From the NCBI RefSeq assembly GCF_027580225.2, contig NC_073353.2, positions 37,235,001-37,299,000 of the forward strand: DNA of 64,000 nucleotides, in the 5' to 3' direction. The translations under genes were made by a program, and so were the position numbers. This document shows, one piece after another, positions 1 through 10,962 of the stretch; the first letter of the stretch is position 1; each line of letters starts with the position of its first letter. A model generated the notes under the pieces. That model did no database searches, had not been told where the DNA came from, and saw only the letters and a list, made by a program, of their open reading frames with translations. This stretch comes from Misgurnus anguillicaudatus (taxonomy: Eukaryota; Chordata; Actinopteri; Cypriniformes; Cobitidae).

Positions 1-2709
1 GACATGATCATCAAGTTGTGTAACAACAAGAAATCGCTTTAAGCAGATGCAACACAAAAATATCTATTTTGAACTATCACAACAGTGAATTATTCATCAT
101 ATCCACAGTGCGTATAATAACTTTTCTCCTGTGACTGATGGAGTTATTTACAGGAGTGACAACTACATTTTTAAACCAGATTTACTCCCACATTTTAATG
201 ATGTTGCAAAGCTTTGGAGTTTATACTGTGTGTGGCCATTGAATGTTCCATAATACAAAATGGTCTTTACCATGAAGCAGTGGAAAAAACATTCATCAAT
301 CTTCTATCATCCATTTTCCATAGTGGATATCATTTAAAATGCTTGTATGGCCTGATATGTCTTTTTACATTTTCACAACGCTCCTTGCCAACAATTCTTG
401 TCGTCTTGTCTTGCTCAAGGCTGCATTCCAGGAGAAGAGGAGTTCTTATTTTGACTATTTCTAAGCACCTGTTACCTTGGAGACTGGGTAACCACGGAAA
501 CACAAACTAGCACTGTGAGACACTTAGCTTAGAAATGTAAAAGACACACCTTGAGAAATGAAGCATGCTGCATTCTTTGAAATCATTCTCGAGAGTGCAA
601 CACATGCAATAAGATATACTTAAGATTTTACAATAAGGTTTTACACTTTAAAGTTTAGAAAACATCATGTAAGGTCTGATTCAAGAGACTTTTGAGTCAT
701 GTTAGGCACTACACATATTAAGATTTTTAAGTTCACTCAATAATTCTTCACATATTTACATTTATGCATAAAATGACACAATAAAGAAAGTCGTGCCACA
801 GACCCGAAAAACTGTTCGTAGAAATTTGTACTGTGTGCCACGAAAAAGACATTCGTGCTCCAGTGGCACGAAAAACTGCGTAAAATCGTGTCAATAGTGA
901 CAAAAATTTCACGCATGTGTTACAACAAACCTTCTGTTTGTTACAATTAACCCCACCTATGGGGTAAGTTGTGACGTTTGCACTCCTGTCACTTTTGGTG
1001 TAATTATACAATTACGGTAGGTCCCACACACAAACTTTAAAGCTCACGTAACACACGTTTCTGCATTTCTGATGTTAATCTGGAGTACCTATAGAGTAGT
1101 ATGACATCCTTTATATCCCCGAAGAGTCTTAAGTTTAATCAGATTTATAAAAGAAAGATTAGCTTTACTGAATCTTTCCGATAACTTACGAAAAAATGAA
1201 GAAGTAGGAGTTACTACCGCGGGGGGAGCCAGTACGAGTCATGCAACACTATACAAAACTTATAACTTATGATTCACTACATGTTCGTGTCATTTATATA
1301 ATATGCACGCGACTATTTCCAACATGAGAGAGAAGTCTTACTTACCGTATGCAACTCATGACCCGGTTGGAAAAATCCAGCGCATCAAAAACACACGCAA
1401 AACTCAGGTACTACTCGGATAATAAACTAAATCCATTGTTTCCAAAAGGCTGAATTTCTTCTCCTAACATCCAAAAACACACTTCTTCTTCTTTCATGCC
1501 ATTGTTGAGTTTTGAAATTAAACAAAGCTGTGTCGCGCGATGTGATGTTTGCAAGTTCTAGTGTCTCCCGCTGATTGACGGGTGGGCTGGGTTTACCGGG
1601 GGAAGTGTCCATATAAAGAAGTGATACGTATAGAAAACCCCTGAAACGTCAGCTGGACCTGTAATCGAAAGAAACGCATAGCACTACCACTCAGCTATAC
1701 AGAAGCATTAAAAGTTAAACAATTTCACATAAAAGTTTCATTTTGACTCTGGATGGATATACTGATATAGTGTTTATCTGAACTTTTGGTGACTGACAAT
1801 CTGAATCAGTAACGGTGATGAATTTGGTTTTAATACTTAGATCTGTCACCTGAAACAAGGTTTTTTGTAGCGAGTGCAAGTTGTTGAACTTCAGCGAGTG
1901 TTTATAAAAGTCAACACAATTAACCACAAGAGATGAATCTGTCCCCAGCCCTCACATCGCTTAACATTCCTTCCTCTGGTTACAGCGATTAATAATTCCC
2001 CAAAATACCACAGTAAAATCCAGTTGATAAACACAGACAGCCATATGCCTCAGACTTACATTCAAATTCCAAACATATTTCTCCTAATCATATTTTATAT
2101 AATGAGTCTGACAGTCATTATCAGGGTGGGACACAAACAGTGAGGAGCTGTTCTTTTCATGTCCACAGTGGGGTTTTTAGCATTTGGATGAAAAATGAAA
2201 ACACAACAACCCCGCTTTTGATAAACCCCAAGAAATGTCATAAACAAGCTAAAATAGATACAGCTCATGAAGCACAAAATGCATAAGGTTGATCTCATTT
2301 GAAAGCAGACACTTGAATGTTTATTATAAAGTCAAAATTATAATTGTCATAATAAAATAGTTTTTATTTATAGTTATATGCACAGCATACCTAAGCGACT
2401 TATGCTGTCCTTGCATTTAAATTGAATAAAACATAGCCGACTAAAAATAAAACAGATGTATTTTTCTCATTCATTACTGTCCCTTTTGTAAGCTGCCACT
2501 ATGCTTCCTGTTAACAACCAGGTTAATGTCCAGATTCATGGTATTTGGTGACAGTGACATACTGTATATGCCAAAATTGTGTTTAAATTAACTCAAAAGA
2601 GTCGTTAGCATTTTGCAAAAGGCAGATTAAATAAAAAAGCTTGATGTTTTTCAACACTATTTTTAGTACATGGACATAGATTGATATTTAATTTACTCAT
2701 TTATATGTT
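1..2709. other. Unassigned non-coding stretch
   Basis: AT-rich sequence with only short, stop-broken reading frames (98 codons or fewer) on both strands. None resembles a protein family I know. No RNA gene or clear terminal repeat was seen apart from the weak motif block listed at 760-1030. Confidence 0.6.
760..1030. repeat. Possible dispersed repeat with CACGAAAAA motifs
   Basis: The block repeats the motif CACGAAAAA (and near variants such as CCCGAAAAA) several times, spaced 30-60 bases apart, next to GTGCCAC/GTGGCAC inversions, and ends in a GGGGTAAGTTGTGACG segment. The style resembles subterminal repeats of a fish DNA transposon, but no pair of ends or TSD was found. It is the only copy I see in the window. 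Confidence 0.35.
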
Positions 2710-2717
2710 CACTAGAC

Positions 2718-3030
2718 GTTATCTAAGGGCCAAAGAAATGTACCCGACCCGAAATGATCACTTTTTGCGCGAACCGGACATCCATTTTTTTTTAAAGAAT
2801 AACACGAGAAAATTTGTCCCAAGTCCGACCAGACGGCAATTTTTTGGATCCCGACTGGACCTGAATGTAAACGATATACATGCAAGATAGTTCCGGTCTT
2901 CTCGGATATACGTTCGGCAAAACACATTCATTTTAAATTACCTGAGAACCAAGGACGCTTATATTATACTCGATGCACACGTGAAACTTTTAGGCCCGAA
3001 CCAGCTGTGGTCTTTGGTCTGACCTCGGGT
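2718..3030 (-). mobile_element. Short element flanked by ACTAGAC, hAT-like
   Basis: Read on the minus strand this 313-bp block is rich in CGGGTCGGGT/CCGAACC-type words unlike the AT-rich flanks. It is bracketed by a 7-bp direct repeat ACTAGAC (2711-2717 and 3032-3038), or 8 bp with one mismatch, which fits an old hAT TSD. The terminal inverted repeats are not convincing, so the superfamily is inferred from TSD length only. Confidence 0.45.
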
Positions 3031-3170
3031 AACTAGACACATCTCTGTGATATTATTGTTTAATTTAAACACATTTTGTATTACTTGTGTTGTCAATTTT
3101 ATTTATTTAACACAAAATCCACACAACATAACATATCATGTCTTAAATAGCATAACATAAGTCATTCCCT

Positions 3171-3659
3171 ACCAGCCATTTTTTAAATGCATTTTTTGTG
3201 ATTTTCACAAAAGTTTCACAAAATGCCTTCCAGGGTTTTCTTCTAAAAATACAAATATATAAAATGAAAGGACAGATCCTCTGCTTTCAAACAAACAATA
3301 AACAAGCAAACAAAACAGGCAAAAAACATTTCATTATCTTTATTTTTTTCTCTGCTTATAAACTCTTAAATACTGTCTCTGTATTTTCCTTCAAAAATAT
3401 TTTTTTTAGCAAAAAGCTGAAATAATTTCATTTTTGTGAAGGAATTTTGTTAGAGATCAGATTCAGAATGATTATCAAAACATACACAGAGTTTAAAATT
3501 AGTAAATAACCTTTTGGCTTCGTTTTTTTCATAAATTGGGCATCTAGTGGATAATCGCGGTATTGCAGATTAACATAAAAATTCATCAGGAACAAAATTT
3601 TTTATGCAAATGTTTTCTCTTAAATGATGAGATAACTCGTCAATGGCGGGAAGAGTTAA
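3171..3659 (+). mobile_element. Family A inverted-repeat MITE, copy 1
   Basis: First of four copies in the window of one dispersed element (others near 14.1, 29.7 and 40.7 kb). Shared landmarks in order are TTTTCACAAAAGTTTCACAA, a segment on 3' of it with CTCTGCTTTCAAACAAAC, AGCAAAAAGCTGAAATAATT, a TAGTGGATAATCGCGGTATT block and an end reading GATAACTCGTCAATGGCGGG followed by GAGTTAA. The TTAA at the right end suggests TTAA-type target specificity. It has no coding capacity. The family is common in zebrafish from memory; the formal name was not checked. Confidence 0.8.
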
Positions 3660-3756
3660 AGTGTTGAAACTGTGTTGTTTCCAAATAAATTTGGCTATTG
3701 CGATTTTCCTTCGAAGTTTAATTCAAATTTTGAATGAATACATATTAGTCTTACTA

Positions 3757-4264
3757 GGTCCCGTTCTTTTTGTGTTTTTGAAGCTTTGATTGTGTTAACA
3801 GTGCGCATTATAACATGTGTTCATGTTTCACGTGTAAAAAAAAGGTGGTATTTTTCACAAAATTTACTTATCTGTATAGCGCTGTTTTCACTGTCCTCAA
3901 AACGGTTTGATGTCTTCCTTGTTCTATGAAGTCCCTGGTACCAAGTTCTGATTGTGTAGTTTGTTTAGTGTGTTGTGATTCGATAGCATCTTAGCTTGCC
4001 GTTAGCTTAGCTGCCGACTGACGTATTCCTGTGGGCGGAGTTTAGTCAAAAACTGTTCTACTGATGTCATTAAAGCAGGAAGTAGAGGGCTGTAGTCCAA
4101 ACTGGACGTTCCCTGTAGGCTTCGAAAGGTGAATTCTGTTAAAGAAAATATATCGCCTGGCAGTGAACTTTGAGCTTTATCATTTTACAGGTATTATTTA
4201 TGCTATTATAGCAACATTACACACTAACTAGGGTTTAAAAAATGGGATCAAGAAGAACGTGACC
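3757..4264. mobile_element. Inverted-repeat DNA element (GGTCnCGTTCTT ends)
   Basis: The left end GGTCCCGTTCTTTTTG and the reverse complement of the right end GGTCACGTTCTTCTTG match at 14 of 16 positions, defining a 508-bp non-coding DNA element. The interior (AGTAGAGGGCTGTAGTCCAA, TATCGCCTGGCAGTGAACTT) is one I recall as very abundant in zebrafish introns. The TSD is unclear. It lies about 100 bp from the end of the family A copy. Confidence 0.75.
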
Positions 4265-6190
4265 CAAATACTACAGACCACATCAAACACAAGTAAGAGT
4301 ATTAAACTGACTGTGCAAATGTGCTTTTTGGATGTATTTTACTGAAATGTATTTATTTATTTATTTAATTTGTAAAAAACATGCCGGAATGTTGAAAAAA
4401 ACATTCCCAGAGAACAGGAAACTTTCTGGTCATCATGTCAGGAATAATGTAGTGTGTCAGTGTAAAGATCCTTTATATTCTGACTTGACAAAAATCAAAG
4501 ATGAGCAGAAAATACTTGTAGAAAGGATGACTAATCTGCCCAAATCACATCACCGTCTCCATCACTATTTCACTCTGATACAAACTCTTATGTATGATGT
4601 CAACACATTACTGTTTGCAAACCTGCAGTGATTTGATTTGAGATTTGATATGAAAACCAAATTGGATTTATGTGCAGTGTGGACAGAGTTTTTGAGTACC
4701 CGTGTCAAATGTGCCACGGGTGGATTGAACTGAAATGGGATGGGTGTGGAGAAGTATTCATCGGGCAAAAAGTTCAAAGTTTTCACTGTCTGATTCAGCA
4801 TCATTCGGCATGCGCTGCGTCCCTCCCTCTGTAAATAGGCTCTTCTGACACTTGTTATCTTAAAAAACCAGCAGACGTCCTGTCCAGCATGCTTAAAAGG
4901 CACAGGGGAAAATTTGCTAGCACTTCCGCTCATGCGGCTCTGAACTGCGTGACTCATCCCAGCCCAGACAAAGCCACCCCAGCATCTCTGCTTCATGAAA
5001 GCCGTCTGAGGGGCGTCCCCGTACACGTCTGAAATCTCTGCCTCTTCATTAAACTACGATTAATCACGCCGGCTCACGATGAGCCATCGCATCTGGGAGC
5101 TCCAGCAACATTAGCGGAGTTACTGGAATCAGAAGAGGTTTTCGGCGGGCAGAACTTTAGGTGGATCTAACCGTGGGGGATGAGAAGTGGAGGTGGTTTT
5201 CAAGCCATTTCCCTTCAGTCACGTGGCGAGTCGTGCTTTGGATCATGCTCGCCGATACGGGCACGGTCGATTTCACAGCAGGAACTGAACCAAGTCAACT
5301 GCGTCACAGGCATGTCATCTATCCCATTTATTATGCAAATGTTTCCTGGCCCCTCATTTAAAATATATGTCTGGTAAATGAATTGTAACACCTTATACGG
5401 TAATTCAGTAGGCCAGCGAACATGCCCGAAAGTGAGACTCTGAACCGAAAAACTGAACCTTTGTTCTCAGGATTTGGAGCTCGGTCTGCAACAGAACGTA
5501 GTCCGAATAAATATTCATGGCAGTACCGTTGAAATGCGTTGGCTGAAATTGCTGTAATATCAGAACTGTTTCTCGGCATGTGCATCCCAAAAACCGCATG
5601 ACGCAACATGTTCCTATATCTCATTCTTTCTCACTGTTGGCCTGTATGACACTTGTTACTGTTAATTACACAGTTTTGTGGACTGGAGAATGACGTCTGT
5701 TCTGAAAGCCCAGATTACCCGTGTCAGCAGAAACGGCCTCTAGTAATTCAATTCGAAGGTCAGATTCCCGGTCGAGTCTTTTGTGTGGATAAGAATGAGC
5801 GTAATATGCTGTAGCTGTGCTTGCGTGGTATCGCATTGTCTAACCTTGCCTCGACTTTGAGTCGGTCGCTACAGGCTGGTGTGCATCGAGCTATTGAAGG
5901 AAAGGATTGCACATTTAATAGGACTATGAAAAGTGCAGAAGGATTTATAGGTGTTGGCTCCGGTGCATTCTGGCCTGTTTATTAGCGACAGCAGCGTCTT
6001 CAGCTGGTGGCTCATTTCTGTCTGTAAGGGCGCCTACACACTTGACTTTACACTGCATCTGAGAATGCTGTGAATTTATTGATTTGAATGGGAATGATGT
6101 GTCATACTGCGCGAGTTTATGAAACTGACGACTTGTTATGAGAAAGAGTTGAGAAAATACATGGTTGAAATAAAGGAAATTTTACACAGT
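4265..6190. other. Unassigned stretch with a 153-codon open frame
   Basis: Holds the longest reading frame not explained by a repeat (minus strand, 4565-5026). It has no recognisable domain, its composition is not protein-like and there is no clear splice context. Otherwise nothing was seen: no terminal repeats, RNA gene or microsatellite. Confidence 0.5.
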
Positions 6191-6353
6191 ATATATATGC
6201 TGGGTTGTTTTCAACACAGCTTTGGGTCAAAAATGGACGAACTAAGCTTCTTGGGTTGTAATTTAACCCATGCTGGGTAGTTTCAACCCAAAATTCTCAG
6301 TTTTTTTAGCCCATTGTTGGATCAAATATAAACTTTTTCTGGGATAGTTTTAA

Positions 6354-7000
6354 GGGATGGTTCACCCAAAAATCCTTTTCCCATCATCATGTTGTTGTTA
6401 AAGGGGACATATCATGAAAATCTGACTTTTTAGAAAATGTGTAAAAGATCAACCCAGTAACTTGGTTTTGGTAAACCATTCTCTGCAAGCATGTGAAAAT
6501 GGGTCATTGAAATCTGGCTACCCTTCTGATGTCAGAAGGGGTTTAATACCGCCCCTTAATCTACACTATCCAACCAAAGCACTGCCATTTAGTGCAGGGA
6601 TCAGCTCATGTAAAAGAACACACCCAAAAATGGCACATTTTTTCAAACATCTACAAAGTGGCCATTTTAAGATGCAATAATAATAAATCTATATGGTATT
6701 TTCAGTAACTTCACATTTGTATTTTGGGGACACCAAAGATTTATTTTACTTCTTAAAAAAGTATTGTGAAATGTCTTCTTTAAATGATGGTAAGCACACA
6801 GCTGATTGTAACAATTGAATTCCATAGTAGGAAAAACAAATATGATGGAATTCAATGGGTACCGTCAACTGTGTGCTTACCATCATTTATTTAAAAAATT
6901 TTCTTTTGTGTTCATCAGAAACAAGAAATTTATACAGGTTTAAAACAACATATGGTTAAAAAAATTATGACAGAATTTTCATTTTTGGGTAAACTATCCT
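6354..7000. mobile_element. TTAA-flanked MITE (GGGATAGTTCACCC type)
   Basis: Ends GGGATGGTTCACCC and GGGTAAACTATCC are inverted repeats lying inside TTAA at 6350-6353 and 7001-7004. The internal sequence includes the arms GGTAAGCACACAG/CTGTGTGCTTACC around a centre, so the whole forms a foldback. It resembles the abundant short inverted-repeat (Angel-type) elements of zebrafish; the name is from memory. A second element interrupts it at about 6401-6777. Confidence 0.85.
6401..6777 (+). mobile_element. GGGGACATATCATG family, nested copy
   Basis: Begins GGGGACATATCATGAAAATC and ends near AAGTATTGTGAAATGTCTT. The start matches the minus strand of 18572-18688, so this is an interspersed family. 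It sits within the MITE at 6354-7000 and is therefore the younger insertion. It is non-coding. Exact borders and TSD were not resolved. Confidence 0.65.
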
Positions 7001-7045
7001 TTAACCTAACAGCATGCTGGGTTGAAAATAATTCAGCATTTTTTT

Positions 7046-7424
7046 TTGTCTTATTATAGGTAATAAATATATAATAATGCATTTATATATAATATCTTAC
7101 ACATTCAACTACTCATTCTTTATAAAAAAAAATCTGCACATTTTTGAAAGCAATATAATACCAAATAAATTTAAATAAATAATATCAAGCAGCTTTTTTG
7201 GGTCTCACCCTGTCATCGTTTTTAAACAGTATTGATGGGGTTCTCATCACAGCTCTTACTATCTGATTTTATCTGTCATTGTTTATACAATGACTTTATA
7301 CTGTCATTTTTGTAATTTTAGACATGTTAAAATTTAATTTTAATTTTCTAATGGAAGATAAAAAAATATATATTGGCACCAATCAAAAGATTTGTATGAT
7401 CATAAGAAACATTTTAATTATGTG
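7046..7424. other. AT-rich spacer
   Basis: Very AT-rich, with runs of ATATAATA and poly-A. Nothing recognised. Confidence 0.6.
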
Positions 7425-7821
7425 CACTGCAAAAAATAATTTTCTTACTTAGTGTTTTTGTCTTGTTTTCAGTAGAAATATCAAAAAAAAAAATCTTAAA
7501 TCAAGATGTATTTTCTTGATGAGCAAAATGACCTAAGAAAAAAGTCTAGTTTTTAGACAAAAAATGTATAATTTAAGTGAATGTTTAAGTAAACAAAAAT
7601 ATCTGCTAAAGTGTTTAAAAAAGTACACTTTTTCAAGATTTTTTTTCACCCCATTGGCAAATATTTTTGCCTGTTTTAAGCACAAATTTAATAAATGGTA
7701 TTTTTTTCATAAATGGTATTTTCTTAGGTAATTTTGCTCATCAAGAAAAAGCATCTTAATTTAAGAATTTTTATTTCTACTGAAAACAAGAAAGTCAACA
7801 AGAAAGTCATTTTTTGCAGTG
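7425..7821. mobile_element. Palindromic MITE with CACTGCAAAAAAT ends, unit 1
   Basis: The ends CACTGCAAAAAAT and ATTTTTTGCAGTG are perfect inverted repeats, and the arms (TTTTTGTCTTGTTTTCAGTA / CTACTGAAAACAAG; TTCTTGATGAGCAAAATGAC / GTAATTTTGCTCATCAAGAA) pair over nearly the full 397 bp. It has no coding capacity and is a foldback MITE of a type common in zebrafish. It is flanked by the dinucleotide TG and followed directly by a related unit. Confidence 0.85.
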
Positions 7822-7823
7822 TG

Positions 7824-8252
7824 CACTGTAAAAAAATGTTTTTCAAGAAAAAAATCTTAGTATTTTTGTCTTGTTTTAAGTAAAAATATCTAAAAAATTC
7901 TTAAATTAAGATGCTTTTTCTTGATGAGCAAAATTACCAAAGAAAATAAGTCAAATTTTTAGATAAAAAAATATTAAATTTAAGTGATTTTGTGCATAAA
8001 ACAAGCAAAAAAATCTGCCAATAGTGTAAGCAAATTTTTCTTGAATTTTGTGTTAAAGGAAAAATTTCAAGATTTTTTTGTTTACCCCATTGGCAGATTT
8101 TTTTGCTTGTTTTATGCACAAAATCACTTAAATTCGATATTTTTGGTCTAAAAACTAGACTTATTTGCTCATCAAGAAAAAGCATCTTAATTTAAGAATT
8201 TGTAAATATTTTTAATAAAAACAAGACAAAAATACTAAGCATTTTTGCAGTG
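7824..8252. mobile_element. Palindromic MITE, unit 2 of a head-to-tail pair
   Basis: Starts CACTGTAAAAAAATG and ends CATTTTTGCAGTG, with arms AAATTTAAGTGATTTTGTGC / GCACAAAATCACTTAAATT and a centre near 8050. It shares the arm sequences of the preceding unit but is diverged from it (for example the poly-A and CTTAAATTAAG stretches), so this is not a fresh duplication. Two bases (TG) separate the units, and TG also lies at both outer borders. Confidence 0.85.
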
Positions 8253-9050
8253 TGACCTTGAATTTTTGACTGGTTACACGAAAAGCAAAAAATATTAATA
8301 TTAAAAATATTATTCAGATGCCCAATTATAGTTAGTTATTTACATCCAACCCTTAATAGAAAAATAAGTTGTAATGGTTGAATGTTACACTTGATTCATT
8401 TCTGACTTTTGAGAAAAGTTGAATGTGTCAGCCTAAATTTGGGTATAAAAACTCAAATTCAATTTGACATTAATCACTCCTGTACAAAACAGTGAAAAGT
8501 CAAGAACTCTCCGAAAATGAAAGAGTTTACATTAAAGCACCTCATGATCCTGGATGGTCTTTGAGACAGGTGGTTAATAAATTAGTTAAGTCCTGTATGT
8601 TATGTTGCACATCATTTTAACTTTATACAACTATTTACTAAAACTTTACCCAAACGAAGCAGATGCTGATAATAAGCAGTGGGATATAGAGAGCGTAGGC
8701 AGCGGCCGCAGTCAGAGCCAGAACACCCCGAGTGAGACCTGTTAGAGGTTTAATAAAGGTTGGCGAACAAGGCCGGGTATTTTCACAGTGACGCGTTCGT
8801 TTCCAGCAGGACTGTGGCTCATTGTGGAGTGATGGGTTCAGACTTTTTCAAAGGCCACACACGCTGTGAAGTGAAATAGATGTAAATGCAGTAGAGGGTT
8901 TTGGAGTTCTTACAAGGTGACCAGCCAAACCACCCCAAGGGCTGGTTCTTGTTGGTGCCGTGCCACCGGGTCCTGACAGTGTCAACATCATTACTGTCAG
9001 ACGCAATAAATGCCTTGAGTTCTTACGAGCTGCAATGCATCGGTCGACCG

Positions 9051-9085
<35 letters not shown>

Positions 9086-9545
9086 ATCACTTAAACAACT
9101 CACTCACTTACTTCTGTCCTACACGCACACTGAAGTGTGGGAACAGAGAACCAAAAAACAGGACAAACTAAAGGTCAAGGCCAGTGTGACATCCTTGATT
9201 TGTGAACATATCCAAGAGACAAACTGTGCATGTGGCCCATAAACTTCCTGTAGCAGGGATGGCAGCCTGATGTCTTATATCCTTGTGCCCGGACTGAGTT
9301 AGAAGGTCAAGACGCCAGGATTAATTTGTGCTGGAACAAGACAGATCCGTATCCGCCACCACCGGAATTGGATCTAGAACAAAGCAAAACTAGCTATGCA
9401 CTATGTTTAGTTCATGCTAAACACCTCATGGCACATGACGATTATGATACACATGAGTACACAATAGCACTAAACTGGAGTTGTTCAAGTTCATTCTTTT
9501 TTGGAGGACAGAGTGCAAATAATTACATTAGAATTTAGACATTAA
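8253..9545. other. Unassigned stretch with a (TC)n tract
   Basis: Short frames only. A GC-richer part at 8690-9000 shows no conserved protein frame. A perfect TC tract is listed separately. Nothing else was recognised. Confidence 0.5.
9054..9083 (+). repeat. (TC)n microsatellite
   Basis: About 15 uninterrupted TC units. Confidence 0.95.
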
Positions 9546-10962
9546 TCTCTGTTTGTCTATCTGTCTGACTTTCTGTCTGTCTGTCTGTCTGTTTGTCCCT
9601 GTTTGTCTATCTGTCTGTCTGTCTGTCTGTCTGCCTGCCTGCCTGTCTGTCTGTCTGTCTATCTGTCTGACTTTGTATCTATCTGTCTGTCTGTCTGTCT
9701 GTCAGACTTTGTATCTACTGTATATGTCTGTCTGTCTATCTATCTGTCTGTCTGACTTTTTGTCTGTCTGTTTGTCCCTGTTTGTCTATCTATCTGTCTG
9801 TCTGTCTGTCTGTCTTTGTATCTGTCTGTCCGTCCGTCTGACTTTGTGTCTGTCTGTCCGTCTGTCTGACTTTGTATCTAGATGTATGTCTGTCAGTCTA
9901 TCTGACTGACTTTGTATCTATATGTCTGTCTGTCTGACTTTCTATTTGTCTGTCTGTCTATCTGACTTTTTGTCTGTCTGTTTGTCTGTCTATCTATCTA
10001 TCTGTCTGTCTGTCTGTCTTTGTATCTGTCTGTCTGTCCGTCTGACTTTGTGTCTGTCTGTCAGTCTGTCTGACTTTGTATCTAGATGTATGTCTGTCAG
10101 TCTATCTGACTGACTTTGTATCTAGATGTCTGTCTGACTTTCTGTCTGTCTGTCTTCGTATCTATATGTCGGTCTGTCTGTCTGTCTGTCTGTCTAACTT
10201 TCTATCTGTCTGTCTGACTTTCCATCTGTCTGTCTGACTTTCTGTTTGTCTGTCTGACTTTCTGTCTGTTTGTCCCTGCTTGTCTATCTATCAATCTCGT
10301 CTGACCGTCTGACTTTATCTGTCTGTGTTTCTATCTATCTATATATCTGTCTGACTTTGTATCTATATGTCTGTCTGTCTGACTTTCTGTCTGTCTATCT
10401 ATCTATCGGTCTGTCTGTCTGACTTTGTATCTATCTGTCTGTCCGTCTGACTTTGTATCTATCTGTCTGTCCATCCATCTGTCTAACTTTGTATCTTTGT
10501 CTGTCTGTCTGTTTGACGTTGTATCTGTCTGTCTGTCTGTCTTTGTATCTATATGTCTGTCTATCTGTTTGACCTTGTCTCTGTCTGTCTGTCTTTGTAT
10601 ATATATGTCTGTCTGTCTGTCTGTCTGTGTGTCTATCTATCTATCTATATATCTGTCTGACTTTGTATTTATACGTCTGTCTGACTTTCTATCTGTCTGA
10701 CATTGTATAGAAATGTCTGTCTGACTTTTTTATGTCTGTCTGTCTATCTGACTTTACAGTATATCTATATGTCTGTCTGACTTTTTTATGTCTGTCTGTC
10801 TATCTGACTTTATATCTATCTGTCTGTCTGACTTTTTGCCTGTCTGTCTGTCTATCTGACTTTATATCTATCTGTCTGTCTGACTTCGTATCTGTCTGCC
10901 TGCCCGTCTGTCCGTCTATCCATTTATCAATCTACCTATGTTTTTTTTCTTATGGTCTGTCT
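9546..10962 (+). repeat. Long TCTG/TCTA array with a higher-order unit
   Basis: About 1.4 kb of GTCT-based tetranucleotide repeat mixing TCTG and TCTA. It is punctuated by a recurring longer word, roughly CTGACTTTGTATCTATATG followed by several GTCT units, so it behaves as a minisatellite built on a microsatellite. Translation gives meaningless Ser-Val-Cys-Leu strings on the plus strand. Length and interruptions point to an old, expanding array. Confidence 0.95.

Larger units (their letters stand above)
6196..7045. mobile_element. TGCTGGGTT-type repeat, split by a MITE
   Basis: Segments 6196-6350 and 7008-7045 carry repeated GCTGGGTTG and its complement CAACCCA, a pattern of a common cyprinid low-complexity inverted-repeat element. 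The two halves are separated by the TTAA-flanked MITE at 6354-7000, so this element was the older host of that insertion. Confidence 0.6.

Noticed and set aside
4565..5026. 153-codon minus-strand open frame
   Set aside because: No recognisable domain, no splice or promoter context, amino-acid make-up not protein-like. Kept only as an unassigned stretch.
7425..8252. microRNA precursors from long hairpins
   Set aside because: The hairpins are full-length palindromic MITEs with clear terminal repeats. No known mature miRNA sequence was seen.
9546..10962. CRISPR-like array of spaced repeats
   Set aside because: The spacing is irregular, the units are tetranucleotides and the context is a vertebrate genome.
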